Below are positions 1-7,126 of a stretch of 12,921 nt of DNA, in pieces. Each line of letters starts with the position of its first letter. Positions within the stretch are counted from its first letter, which is position 1. The notes below the pieces were generated by a model that was given only the letters and a program-made list of their open reading frames with translations, was not told the DNA's origin and did no database searches. This DNA comes from CAZVJA01 sp964626885 (GTDB taxonomy: Bacteria; Planctomycetota; Planctomycetia; Planctomycetales; Planctomycetaceae): the NCBI GenBank assembly GCA_964626885.1, contig CAZVJA010000145.1, positions 1 to 12,921 of the forward strand. The letters run 5' to 3'. Position numbers and translations under genes: made by a program.

Positions 1-1022
1 AGCAAGTCCTCGCCCTGCAGGATCTTCGCGGAAATGCGCAGGCTCCAAAGCGGAATTCCCGCAAGGGTCTCGCGGTCTGTCTTTACGAGATCCTTTTGAG
101 TCGTGACGACGGCGACCGCCCCTTGCTCGGCCGCAGACCGGCCAAGCGATTCAAAATCTCCCTCTGTATAGTGGTGATGATCGGGAAAGACGCGCATGGC
201 ATCCGGTGTAATGTTGATTCCCGCCTGGGCGAGCGTCCGCAGAAACGCGTCCGGATTTCCTATGCCGCAAAATGCCGCGATTTTCTTACCCGCCAGTTCC
301 CCGATCGCGAGAGATTTGCCACTTGCGTTGACCAACTTTTCCGGAACGAAGGCGACTTCGACACGATCCGAATTGCCGCGTATTCGTTGCAGCCGCGCGA
401 GAATTTGATCGCGCGCCCGAGCGTCGCACTGGTCGGCACGGGTTAACACAATAATATCCGCGCGCCGCAAGCCGGTGAGCGGTTCACGCAGCAGTCCCCG
501 CGGTAAGAGTTGATCGTATCCCCACGGATTCAGAGCGTCGATTAATACGATATCGAGATTGCGCCGTAACCGGCGGTGTTGAAACCCGTCGTCGAGGATC
601 AGCAGTTGCGAACTGTGTTCCCGGCAGGCTTTGCTGGCCGAGTGCACACGATCGGGATTTTGGAGGTGGGGTACGCCGGGGCAAAGCTGGTCCAGCATCA
701 GCTTTTCATCATTCACTTCCCCAGGGAGCGCGCGATACCCTCGACTTAGCAACGCGACTCGTACGTTGCGGGCATGGAACCATTGCGTCAGCCACGCAAC
801 AAACGGTGTTTTGCCGGTGCCGCCGGCGGTGATATTCCCGACGCTGACCACCGGAACCGGCGCGACGGAACTTCGACGGAGCCCCACATCGAACAGGGCA
901 TTGCGCGCTCGGACCCCCGCTCCATAGCAGAGTGAGAGACTCCACAACCCGGCCCGCAGAACACTCGCCGCGAGGCCGGTCGTTTTTCCCGAGATCAACT
1001 CGCGGATCGCGGTTTCATTCAC
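1..1022 (-). CDS. lpxK: tetraacyldisaccharide 4'-kinase LpxK, 3' end outside the window
   Basis: LpxK phosphorylates the 4' position of the tetraacyldisaccharide-1-phosphate precursor, using ATP at the inner membrane, to make lipid IVA. I translated 340 codons by hand; the frame is open to the window edge. A hydrophobic stretch at residues 17-35 fits the N-terminal membrane-associated helix. The Walker A sequence VGNITAGGTGKTP lies at 61-73, followed by LSRGY at 92-96, DDGFQHRRL at 144-152, FPDHHHYTEGD at 279-289 and TQKD at 308-311, all family hallmarks. LpxK is usually about 330-350 residues, so only a short C-terminal piece should be missing. I chose the GTG at 1022 because an in-frame TGA lies two codons upstream and GGGGA sits 6 nt before it. 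The nearby ATG at 1029 is in another frame and stops after four codons. The gene follows the isocitrate dehydrogenase stop by 21 nt, suggesting co-transcription. It implies a Gram-negative type outer membrane with lipid A. Confidence 0.95.
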   Translation of the reverse strand, partial: MNETAIRELISGKTTGLAASVLRAGLWSLSLCYGAGVRARNALFDVGLRRSSVAPVPVVSVGNITAGGTGKTPFVAWLTQWFHARNVRVALLSRGYRALPGEVNDEKLMLDQLCPGVPHLQNPDRVHSASKACREHSSQLLILDDGFQHRRLRRNLDIVLIDALNPWGYDQLLPRGLLREPLTGLRRADIIVLTRADQCDARARDQILARLQRIRGNSDRVEVAFVPEKLVNASGKSLAIGELAGKKIAAFCGIGNPDAFLRTLAQAGINITPDAMRVFPDHHHYTEGDFESLGRSAAEQGAVAVVTTQKDLVKTDRETLAGIPLWSLRISAKILQGEDL

Positions 1023-1043
1023 CGGTCATCCCCGCGGTGCAAT

Positions 1044-2216
1044 TCAACGGAGACGCTTGCAGATGGCCTCGGCCATTTCCTGCGTACCGACGGCGGTGGG
1101 GTCGTTACGGTCGGCTTTCATGTCGTAGGTGACGTCTTTCCCTTCGGCAATGACATCGGCGACGGCACGGTCGAGCCGGTCCGCCGCGTCATGCTCGCCG
1201 AGGTAGTCGAGCATCATCTTTCCCGAAAGGATCAGCGCGGTCGGGTTGACCTTATTCTGACCCTTATACTTCGGCGCACTTCCATGCGTGGCCTCGAAGA
1301 CCGCCCCCTCGGAGCCGATATTCGAACCCGGGGCGACTCCCAGCCCGCCGACGAGCCCGGCGCACAGGTCGCTCAAGATGTCACCATACAGGTTCGAGGT
1401 GACGATCACGTCGTACAACTCGGGCTTCTGGACGAGCTGCATACACATGTTGTCGATCAGCCGTTCGACGTATTCGATGCTGCCGTTTGTATTCGGAACT
1501 TTGCCCTTCAGCTCCGCATCCGGCTCGACCCCTTTTGCCAGATCGGGCCATTCGAATTTCGCGCCGTAAGCGAGGGCGACCGCACGCGTTTCGTCGTACC
1601 ACAATCCGTCGGTGAACTTCATGATGTTCGCCTTGCAGACCGAGGTGACCGACTTGCGCTTGTTCTTGATGGCGTAGTCGAAAGCGTAGTTAGTGATCCG
1701 CCGCGTTCCTTCATAAGACATCGGCTTGATGCTGATCCCGGTGGTTTTGATACCGGTGCTGATCTTCTTGCCGGTCGCAAACTCGTTGATCTTCCCGATC
1801 AATTGCGCGGTGCTTTCGTCCCCCGCCTTGAATTCGACGCCGGCGTACAAGTCTTCGGTGTTCTCGCGAATCAGCACGAGGTCGACATTGGAGTCGGAGA
1901 AGTAGGTCCGCACCCCCTTATAACTTTTGCAGGGACGAACGCAGGCGAAGAGGTTCAATTCCTGTCGCAGATAAACGTTGACGCTGCGGAACCCTTTGCC
2001 GATCGGCGTGGTAATGGGCGCTTTGAGCGCGACGCCGTTCGCCTTGATCGATTTCAGAACCCGATCGGGAACTTTCCCTTCCGCCTCGATCACCTCGATG
2101 CCGCATTCCTGGTAATCCCAGTCGATTTTCACGCCGGTGGCGTCGATGCATTTGCGGGTGGCTTCGGCAATTTCGGGGCCGACGCCGTCACCGGGAATGA
2201 GGGTCACCTTGTACAT
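1044..2216 (-). CDS. icd: isocitrate dehydrogenase, residues suggest NADP dependence
   Basis: This TCA-cycle enzyme converts isocitrate to 2-oxoglutarate and CO2 in the cytoplasm. The 390-residue protein starts MYKVTLIPGDGVGPE and covers the whole isocitrate/isopropylmalate dehydrogenase fold. Substrate residues match isocitrate dehydrogenase rather than isopropylmalate dehydrogenase: S78, N80 and R84 in RSVNVYLRQEL, R94, R117 and Y124 in RENTEDLYAG, K195, and metal-binding D279 and D283 in NLYGDILSD. In the cofactor site HGSAPKYKGQNKVNP (311-325), K316, Y317 and V323, with Y364, match the NADP determinants of E. coli Icd (K344, Y345, V351, Y391). NAD enzymes usually have Asp-Ile at the first two. 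The position of E. coli R395 is not clearly conserved. The frame stays open 88 codons upstream, but that extension is arginine/serine-rich and unlike the family, and the ATG at 2216 gives the canonical N-terminus. lpxK follows 21 nt downstream. Confidence 0.93.
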   Translation of the reverse strand: MYKVTLIPGDGVGPEIAEATRKCIDATGVKIDWDYQECGIEVIEAEGKVPDRVLKSIKANGVALKAPITTPIGKGFRSVNVYLRQELNLFACVRPCKSYKGVRTYFSDSNVDLVLIRENTEDLYAGVEFKAGDESTAQLIGKINEFATGKKISTGIKTTGISIKPMSYEGTRRITNYAFDYAIKNKRKSVTSVCKANIMKFTDGLWYDETRAVALAYGAKFEWPDLAKGVEPDAELKGKVPNTNGSIEYVERLIDNMCMQLVQKPELYDVIVTSNLYGDILSDLCAGLVGGLGVAPGSNIGSEGAVFEATHGSAPKYKGQNKVNPTALILSGKMMLDYLGEHDAADRLDRAVADVIAEGKDVTYDMKADRNDPTAVGTQEMAEAICKRLR

Positions 2217-2616
2217 GCTTCGCGTCTCTTCAAAGGTCGGTTCGGAACGGCCCCGGCAATTTTCAACGGGCGTCGGAAACGATTCGCCGCCGCCGGGGCA
2301 ATCAGCGGAATCCGCGACCGTAGCAGATGAAAACCGCGATTTCAAGCGACGGTGGCGCCGCACCAGCGTCAGTCTGCTGTTCCGATTATGCGATTGTGAA
2401 CGCGAAAGGTTTGGCAAGCTCTGACGCAACGAGGGGGGGGCTGGTTCCGCCACCCCCTTCGCGGACTCAGGGCATGCCACCCACTTTCCGATACGAAATA
2501 ATTAACGCGTCTTGCCTCCCCCCGGAATACCTCTTGAGAACCTGATTCGCATCGCGGTATGCTGCTTTGTGGATTCGTTCCACGCGAGTCGTTCCATCGC
2601 GAACCAGGATGGCCCC
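2217..2616. other. divergent intergenic region between icd and the PSD1 gene
   Basis: This stretch of about 400 nt separates the minus-strand icd start from the plus-strand cytochrome-like gene, so it should hold promoters for both directions. On the plus side there is a plausible promoter at 2534-2563, listed separately. For icd I found no convincing -35/-10 pair. A GGAGG-like site is also absent; GAAGAG about 10 nt before the ATG is the best candidate. A G-run at 2432-2440 faces a C-run at 2453-2457 and could form a short GC stem, but no T-run follows it. Open frames crossing the region in several phases look like GC-rich noise. I see no small gene or RNA gene here that I can support. Confidence 0.5.
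2534..2563 (+). promoter_or_regulatory. candidate sigma70-type promoter for the PSD1-DUF1501 pair
   Basis: TTGAGA at 2534-2539 and TATGCT at 2558-2563 are separated by 18 nt, close to the sigma70 consensus. Transcription would begin near 2570 and leave a leader of roughly 47 nt before the ATG at 2617. An AGGA ribosome binding site at 2606-2609 lies 7 nt before that ATG. The match is by eye only, and such pairs can occur by chance. Confidence 0.35.
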
Positions 2617-5364
2617 ATGGCTGGATGTCGAATTTCGCAGCCGAGACGATTCGTCGTTTTCCCGGCGTCGATCACATCCGGCATCAACCTGGTCCTTCGC
2701 GCCGTCTGCGCCGCCCTGCTCCTTTTCGTCGTGTTTGCAGACGCGATGTCCGTCAATGGGGAAGAAACCGCCGCGTCCTCTGCGAAGAATGCCGCCGGCG
2801 AAAAGGCACCAGTCTTCGAGCAGCAGATCGCGCCGATCTTGAAGGCTTATTGTTGGAAATGTCACGGCGGCGAGGCACGCAAAGGGGGACTCGATTTGCG
2901 CACCTTCCCACTCGCCTTGCATGGGGGGACGAAAGGGCCAGCGCTGGTTCGGGGAAATGCAGGCGAAAGCCTGCTGGTTCGTAGAATCGAAGCCAATGAA
3001 ATGCCGCCGAAAGGGGAGCTGCGCCCGACATCGGCCCATCTAGAAGCGCTGCGCCGCTGGATTGAAGCCGGGGCGCCCGCCAATTACCAAGGAGGCGCGC
3101 TCACCGAAGCCGAATCGCCGCCCCTCACGGACGCCGATCGGAAATCGTGGGCTTACCGGACGCCGGTCCGTCCCGAGGTTCCACAGGTTCGTGGAAGAGA
3201 GCAAGTCCGCACACCTGCCGATGCCTTTCTGTTGCAAAAGCTCGAAGCCAAACAGTTGTCCTTTTCGGAACCGGCGGAGCGCGGCGTATTGATTCGCCGT
3301 GCGTTCCTCGATGTCGTCGGCTTGCCCCCGTCGACGGACGAGGTCGATGCTTTTCTTGCTGATGACGCCCCCGATGCCTGGGAACGTCTCGTCGAGAGAT
3401 TGCTCAGCAGTCCGCATTTCGGCGAACGCTGGGGACGTCACTGGCTCGATGCTTGCGGCTACGTCGATTCGCTCGGCATGGATAACGATGCCACAATCAC
3501 CGAGCCTCACGAAGGAATCTGGAAGTACCGCGACTACGTCGTTGGCGCCTTCAACGCCGACAAACCATACGACCGCTTCCTGCTGGAGCAGATTGCCGGC
3601 GACGAACTGGTCGACTGGCGGAATGCGGCCGATTACACGCCGGAGATGCAGGAACTGCTCGTTGCGACCGGTTTTTTGCGTCAGGCGGCCGATGTCAGTT
3701 ACGCGCCGGAGCTCAACACGTTCGATATCCGCAGTCAGGTGGTCTTCGATACGGTGCAGATCTTCTCGAGCAATCTGCTGGGGCTCACCGTGCATTGCGC
3801 CCAATGCCACACGCACAAGTTCGACCCGATTTCACAGGCAGATTATTATCGTATGGTCGGTCTCTTCGCTCCGTCGTACGACGTGCAGAACTGGACGCAT
3901 TCAAAGGAGCGTCTGCTCCCCGACGTCCCCCCCGCGCGAAAGAAAGAGATTGACGCACACAACACGGGCGTCGACAAACAGATCGCGGAATGCAAAGGGA
4001 GGATCGATCTGCTCCGAAAAGGAGCGGAACCGACGGCAATCGAGGCGAAGGTTGTAGCGCTCCCCGAAGCGGAACGCGCCGCTGTTCGCGCGGCGCTGGC
4101 CGTTCCCGCAAATCAGCGAAGCGTCGAGCAGCAAACGCTTGCCTCCAAGATCGCGCAGCCGCCACTCAAGCCGGAAGAACTCGACGCGGCCCTCGAGCCG
4201 AATGCAAAGAAGGAACGGGACGAGCTTGGCAAGCAAATCGCCGCGCTCGAAGGAACGAAAAAATCACACGGCACGATCCAGGCACTCTGGGACGTCGGCC
4301 CCGCGCCGCCAAACTATCTGTTACGGCGCGGTGATTACAAGACTCCCGGTGCGGTCGTCGAACCGGGTGTGATCGCCGTTCTCGATAATCCGCGGCAGCC
4401 TTTTCGGCTTCCCGAGACACGTTCCGAGAATGGTTCCAGCGGCTACCGCACCGCACTTGCCAAGTGGCTGACGCGGCAGGACCATCCCCTGACCGCCCGG
4501 GTGTTCGTCAATCGCATTTGGCAGCATTATTTCGGAACTGGAATTGTCGCCACGCCCGATAATTTCGGCGTGATGGGCACGCCGCCGACTCATCCGGAAC
4601 TACTCGACTGGCTGGCGGTCGAGTTCATGCAGAGCGGCTGGAACATCAAGCACATTCATCGGCTCATCCTCAATTCGTCGGCTTACCGGCAAGCGTCTAC
4701 GAGGGCGGTCCCGGAACAAAATCTGGAACGTGTCGGCGCATCGAATGCCGCGGAAGTTGATCCTGGTAACGAAATGCTCTGGAAGATGCCGCTGCGACGG
4801 CTGGAATCGGAAATCGTCCGGGATGCGATTCTCGCCACGAGCGGCGAATTGCTGCCAACGCTCGGCGGGTCGCCGGTTCCCATCAAACCGAATGCCGACA
4901 GCAGTGTGGAGATCGATTCGTCAAAACTGGCATCGCCGCGCGACGCCGGTCGGCGCAGCCTGTACGTGTTCGCGCGGCGGAATTACCAACTGACTGAGTT
5001 AAATGTCTTTGACCAGCCTCTGGTCGCCGCGAACTGTACACGCCGCACCAGTTCCGCCGTCGTCTCACAGTCGCTGGCATTGATGAACGGCAAATTCCTC
5101 ATGGAACAAGCGGAACGCTTTGCCCAGCGCCTGCAGCGGCTTGCAGGTGACGACGCCGCGCGGCAAATCGAGCTGGCGTTTCGGCTCGCATTAAGCCGAC
5201 GCCCGAGCGAAGAAGAAGTCCGACTCAGCCGGGATCTCCTCGCGCGACAAGCGGTTCGTCACCGCGACGCGGGAATGAAACGGGAGGGCGAAGCAGCGAC
5301 GGCGGCCCTCACGAATTTCTGCCAGATGCTCCTGAACACCAACGAGTTTTTGTATGTCGAGTAA
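2617..5364 (+). CDS. secreted planctomycete cytochrome C / DUF1549 / DUF1553 (PSD1) protein
   Basis: The 915-residue protein has the three-domain order typical of Planctomycetes and Verrucomicrobia. Residues 1-45 look like a Sec signal: an RR-containing start, a hydrophobic core around 27-42, and a possible cleavage site after ADA. A PSCyt1-type cytochrome domain follows, with CWKCH at 79-83 as haem attachment site and M129 in EMPPKG as possible axial ligand. DUF1549 runs from about 190 to 420 and carries a second CxxCH, CAQCH at 394-398. A charged, partly coiled-coil segment spans about 435-575. DUF1553 runs from about 609 to 870 and includes FVNRIWQHYFG and RTSSAVVSQSLALMNG. The biochemical role of this family is not established; a periplasmic redox or polysaccharide-related function is often suggested. 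I preferred the ATG at 2617 over the upstream in-frame TTG at 2512 because AGGA lies 7 nt before it and the signal peptide then sits at the N-terminus. It overlaps the DUF1501 gene by 11 nt. Confidence 0.93.
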   Translation: MAGCRISQPRRFVVFPASITSGINLVLRAVCAALLLFVVFADAMSVNGEETAASSAKNAAGEKAPVFEQQIAPILKAYCWKCHGGEARKGGLDLRTFPLALHGGTKGPALVRGNAGESLLVRRIEANEMPPKGELRPTSAHLEALRRWIEAGAPANYQGGALTEAESPPLTDADRKSWAYRTPVRPEVPQVRGREQVRTPADAFLLQKLEAKQLSFSEPAERGVLIRRAFLDVVGLPPSTDEVDAFLADDAPDAWERLVERLLSSPHFGERWGRHWLDACGYVDSLGMDNDATITEPHEGIWKYRDYVVGAFNADKPYDRFLLEQIAGDELVDWRNAADYTPEMQELLVATGFLRQAADVSYAPELNTFDIRSQVVFDTVQIFSSNLLGLTVHCAQCHTHKFDPISQADYYRMVGLFAPSYDVQNWTHSKERLLPDVPPARKKEIDAHNTGVDKQIAECKGRIDLLRKGAEPTAIEAKVVALPEAERAAVRAALAVPANQRSVEQQTLASKIAQPPLKPEELDAALEPNAKKERDELGKQIAALEGTKKSHGTIQALWDVGPAPPNYLLRRGDYKTPGAVVEPGVIAVLDNPRQPFRLPETRSENGSSGYRTALAKWLTRQDHPLTARVFVNRIWQHYFGTGIVATPDNFGVMGTPPTHPELLDWLAVEFMQSGWNIKHIHRLILNSSAYRQASTRAVPEQNLERVGASNAAEVDPGNEMLWKMPLRRLESEIVRDAILATSGELLPTLGGSPVPIKPNADSSVEIDSSKLASPRDAGRRSLYVFARRNYQLTELNVFDQPLVAANCTRRTSSAVVSQSLALMNGKFLMEQAERFAQRLQRLAGDDAARQIELAFRLALSRRPSEEEVRLSRDLLARQAVRHRDAGMKREGEAATAALTNFCQMLLNTNEFLYVE

Positions 5365-6805
5365 CGATCCCACGATGTTTGCAAAATTTTCGCGCCGCGA
5401 ATTGCTCCGGCTCTCCGGCCTGGGGATGGGGAGCCTGGCATTCGAATTTCTGCGGCGCGGGGGTAACGCGGCAGCCGCGGGATTTTCGCATAATTCTCCG
5501 GCGATCAATCTTCGCCCGAAATCTCCGCACGAACGGGGCCGGGCGAAGTCGGTCATTCTGCTGATGCAGAACGGCGGCCCAAGCCAGATGGATCTGTTCG
5601 ATCGCAAACCGGAGCTGCAAAAGCATCATGGGACGCAGCACTCCATCAAAGTCGAAATGTTTCAGGCCGGGAGCGAACAGAACACCCTGATGGGAAGCCC
5701 GTTCCGGTTCTCTCCTCGCGGCGAATGCGGCATGGAGATGTCGGAGGTCATTCCGCACATCGGCTCGGTGGCGGACGATCTCTGCCTCGTCCGGTCGATG
5801 CACTCGGGACACAACAATCACACCGAAGCGCTGGTGATGTTCATGACCGGCAAGCTGTTTCAAGGGAGGCCGACCTTCGGTGCCTGGATCAGCTACGCGC
5901 TCGGAACCGAGAACAACAATCTGCCTGCCTACATCGTGCTGCGTGATCCGACCGGCTACAACACGAGCGGCACCCTCACCTGGAGTTCCGGTTGGCTGCC
6001 GGCGCTCTATCGCGGTACGGAGTTCAGCGCCGAGGGGACGCCGGTCCTTAACCTGCGACCGGCGTTGAAACAGGCCGACGGGGTGCAGCATGACAATCTG
6101 GAATTTCTCGCGGGACTCAACCGATTGCATCAGAAGAAGCATCCCGACGAATCGGTCCTCGAAACTCGGATTCAGAATTACGAGTTGGCTGCCCGCATGC
6201 AGTTGGCCACGACCGACGTGCTCGACATCTCCCGTGAAACTCCCGCGACGCGTAAATTGTACGGGCTCGATAACCCGACGATGGAACGATACGGGTTGCG
6301 CTGTCTGATGGCCCGCAAGCTGGTCGAAGCCGGCGTGCGGTTCGTGCAGATTCACCCCAAACCGTTCCAGCCGTGGGACCAGCACGCCAATCTCAAAAAG
6401 GAATTAACGGAAATTTGCGAGAATACCGACCTGCCGACAGCCGGGTTGATTCGCGACTTGAAGCAGCGCGGCCTTCTCGACGACACGATTGTGATCTGGT
6501 CGGGTGAATTCGGCCGGCTGCCCGTTTCACAAAATGGCAGTGGTCGAGATCACAACCGCAATGCCTTCTCGCTGCTGCTGGCAGGCGGCGGCTTCAAGCG
6601 GGGCCACGTGCATGGCGAGACCGACGACGTTGGCTATAAGGCGGCGGTCGACAAGGTGAGCGTCGCGGACCTGCATGCCACGCTGCTGCATCAACTGGGA
6701 GTTGACCACGAATCGCTCACGTACAATCACTCCGGTCGGGACGAAACTCTGACCGATAGTTCCCTGACCGGAGCACGGGTCGTGCAAGAACTAATCGACG
6801 CATAG
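5354..6805 (+). CDS. DUF1501 protein with Tat signal
   Basis: The 483-residue protein belongs to the DUF1501 family, which shares the alkaline phosphatase/sulfatase-like fold and is almost always encoded beside a DUF1549/DUF1553 gene. A twin-arginine signal, SRRELLRLSG, begins at residue 13 and precedes a small hydrophobic stretch (22-33), so export in folded form is likely. Family motifs are GGPSQMDLFD (74-83), the histidine-rich HSGHNNHTEA (150-159), EFGR (385-388) and GRDHN (397-401). The last two and the histidines are plausible metal ligands by analogy with the fold; the activity is unknown. The ATG lies inside the end of the upstream gene, overlapping it by 11 nt, which suggests translational coupling. 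A second in-frame ATG at codon 8 (5375) is possible. The length is normal and the C-terminus (VVQELIDA) looks intact, although a transposase remnant lies immediately after the stop. Confidence 0.93.
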   Translation: MSSNDPTMFAKFSRRELLRLSGLGMGSLAFEFLRRGGNAAAAGFSHNSPAINLRPKSPHERGRAKSVILLMQNGGPSQMDLFDRKPELQKHHGTQHSIKVEMFQAGSEQNTLMGSPFRFSPRGECGMEMSEVIPHIGSVADDLCLVRSMHSGHNNHTEALVMFMTGKLFQGRPTFGAWISYALGTENNNLPAYIVLRDPTGYNTSGTLTWSSGWLPALYRGTEFSAEGTPVLNLRPALKQADGVQHDNLEFLAGLNRLHQKKHPDESVLETRIQNYELAARMQLATTDVLDISRETPATRKLYGLDNPTMERYGLRCLMARKLVEAGVRFVQIHPKPFQPWDQHANLKKELTEICENTDLPTAGLIRDLKQRGLLDDTIVIWSGEFGRLPVSQNGSGRDHNRNAFSLLLAGGGFKRGHVHGETDDVGYKAAVDKVSVADLHATLLHQLGVDHESLTYNHSGRDETLTDSSLTGARVVQELIDA

Positions 6806-7055
6806 ATTTCTCGAACGAGTTTCAGCACGCAGTCTTCATTCCAGGTCAAGTGTGTCAAGAATTCTTGCAGCGTCCTCACCGGCACGTCGGCCGCCAAGGC
6901 CATCGACTCGATTTTCTCCCGCGGCAACTCAGGCAATTTCCCCCACACATAGATCGGGAAGTGTTCTCACGTGTCTCGTCGACCAAAACATTCCTTGAGC
7001 CGCGAAGATATTCCTCCAACATCGGTTCCAAACAGTGAATCAGCTCGGCATCCAT
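6800..7055 (-). pseudogene. frameshifted N-terminal remnant of an IS701-type transposase
   Basis: Reading the minus strand from the ATG at 7055 gives MDAELIHCLEPMLEEYLRG and continues to VDETR. It then loses frame: the next family-like residues, EHFPIYVWGKLPELPREK and onward through MALAADVPVRTLQEFL to TWNEDCVLKLVREIY, lie in another frame. The break falls at GAGA (6965-6968). Removing one GA restores a continuous ETREHFPIYV, so a 2-nt duplication is the simplest explanation. The pattern (YV.G.L..LPRK..E.MALAA.VP.RTLQEFL...W.ED) is the N-terminal part of IS701-family DDE transposases as I know them. Those are about 400 residues or more; only about 85 are here, with no catalytic domain. The similarity ends at the DUF1501 stop codon, with the final few codons overlapping that gene in antisense. 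A strong GGAGG site 7 nt before the ATG survives. This is a dead mobile-element fragment, and the family name needs a search. Confidence 0.72.
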
Positions 7056-7062
7056 GCCTTCT

Positions 7063-7087
7063 CCTCCGTAGCACGGCTGTACGGTGG
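7063..7087 (-). repeat. inverted repeat covering the transposase remnant's ribosome binding site
   Basis: CCTCCGTA at 7063-7070 and TACGGTGG at 7080-7087 are inverted copies with one mismatch and a 9-nt spacer. In a minus-strand transcript the arms CCACCGUA and UACGGAGG would pair, placing the GGAGG ribosome binding site of the remnant (7 nt before the ATG at 7055) inside the stem. Several insertion sequences use such a hairpin to stop transposase translation from read-through transcripts. It could also be part of the element's end region or chance. The rest of the 71-nt gap between this gene and the PQQ gene stop (7056-7126) shows nothing else clear. Confidence 0.45.
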
Positions 7088-7126
7088 ACGATTCAAAACG
7101 AGGTAAGACGAAGTTGCGCTGGAGTA

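Noticed and set aside
1191..2330. Long plus-strand open frame of 379 codons opposite icd
   Set aside because: It is antisense to a well-supported enzyme gene, has no recognisable domain, and is explained by GC-rich codon bias leaving the opposite strand open.
2431..2460. G-run facing a C-run in the icd/PSD1 spacer, considered as a terminator
   Set aside because: The stem is only about five pairs with a long loop and no T-run, and both flanking genes start here, so no terminator is expected.
2217..2480. 88-codon N-terminal extension of the isocitrate dehydrogenase frame
   Set aside because: The extension is Arg/Ser/Pro-rich and unlike the family. The canonical N-terminus MYKVTLIPGDG begins at 2216.
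2512..2616. Upstream TTG start for the PSD1 protein
   Set aside because: It would bury the signal peptide about 60 residues in and overlap the predicted promoter. The ATG at 2617 has AGGA at the right distance.
3040..3816. Minus-strand open frame of 258 codons inside the PSD1 gene
   Set aside because: It is the shadow of the DUF1549 coding sequence, with no ribosome binding site or domain of its own.
5309..6385. Minus-strand open frame of 358 codons opposite the DUF1501 gene
   Set aside because: The sense strand carries all DUF1501 motifs. The antisense product has no recognisable features.
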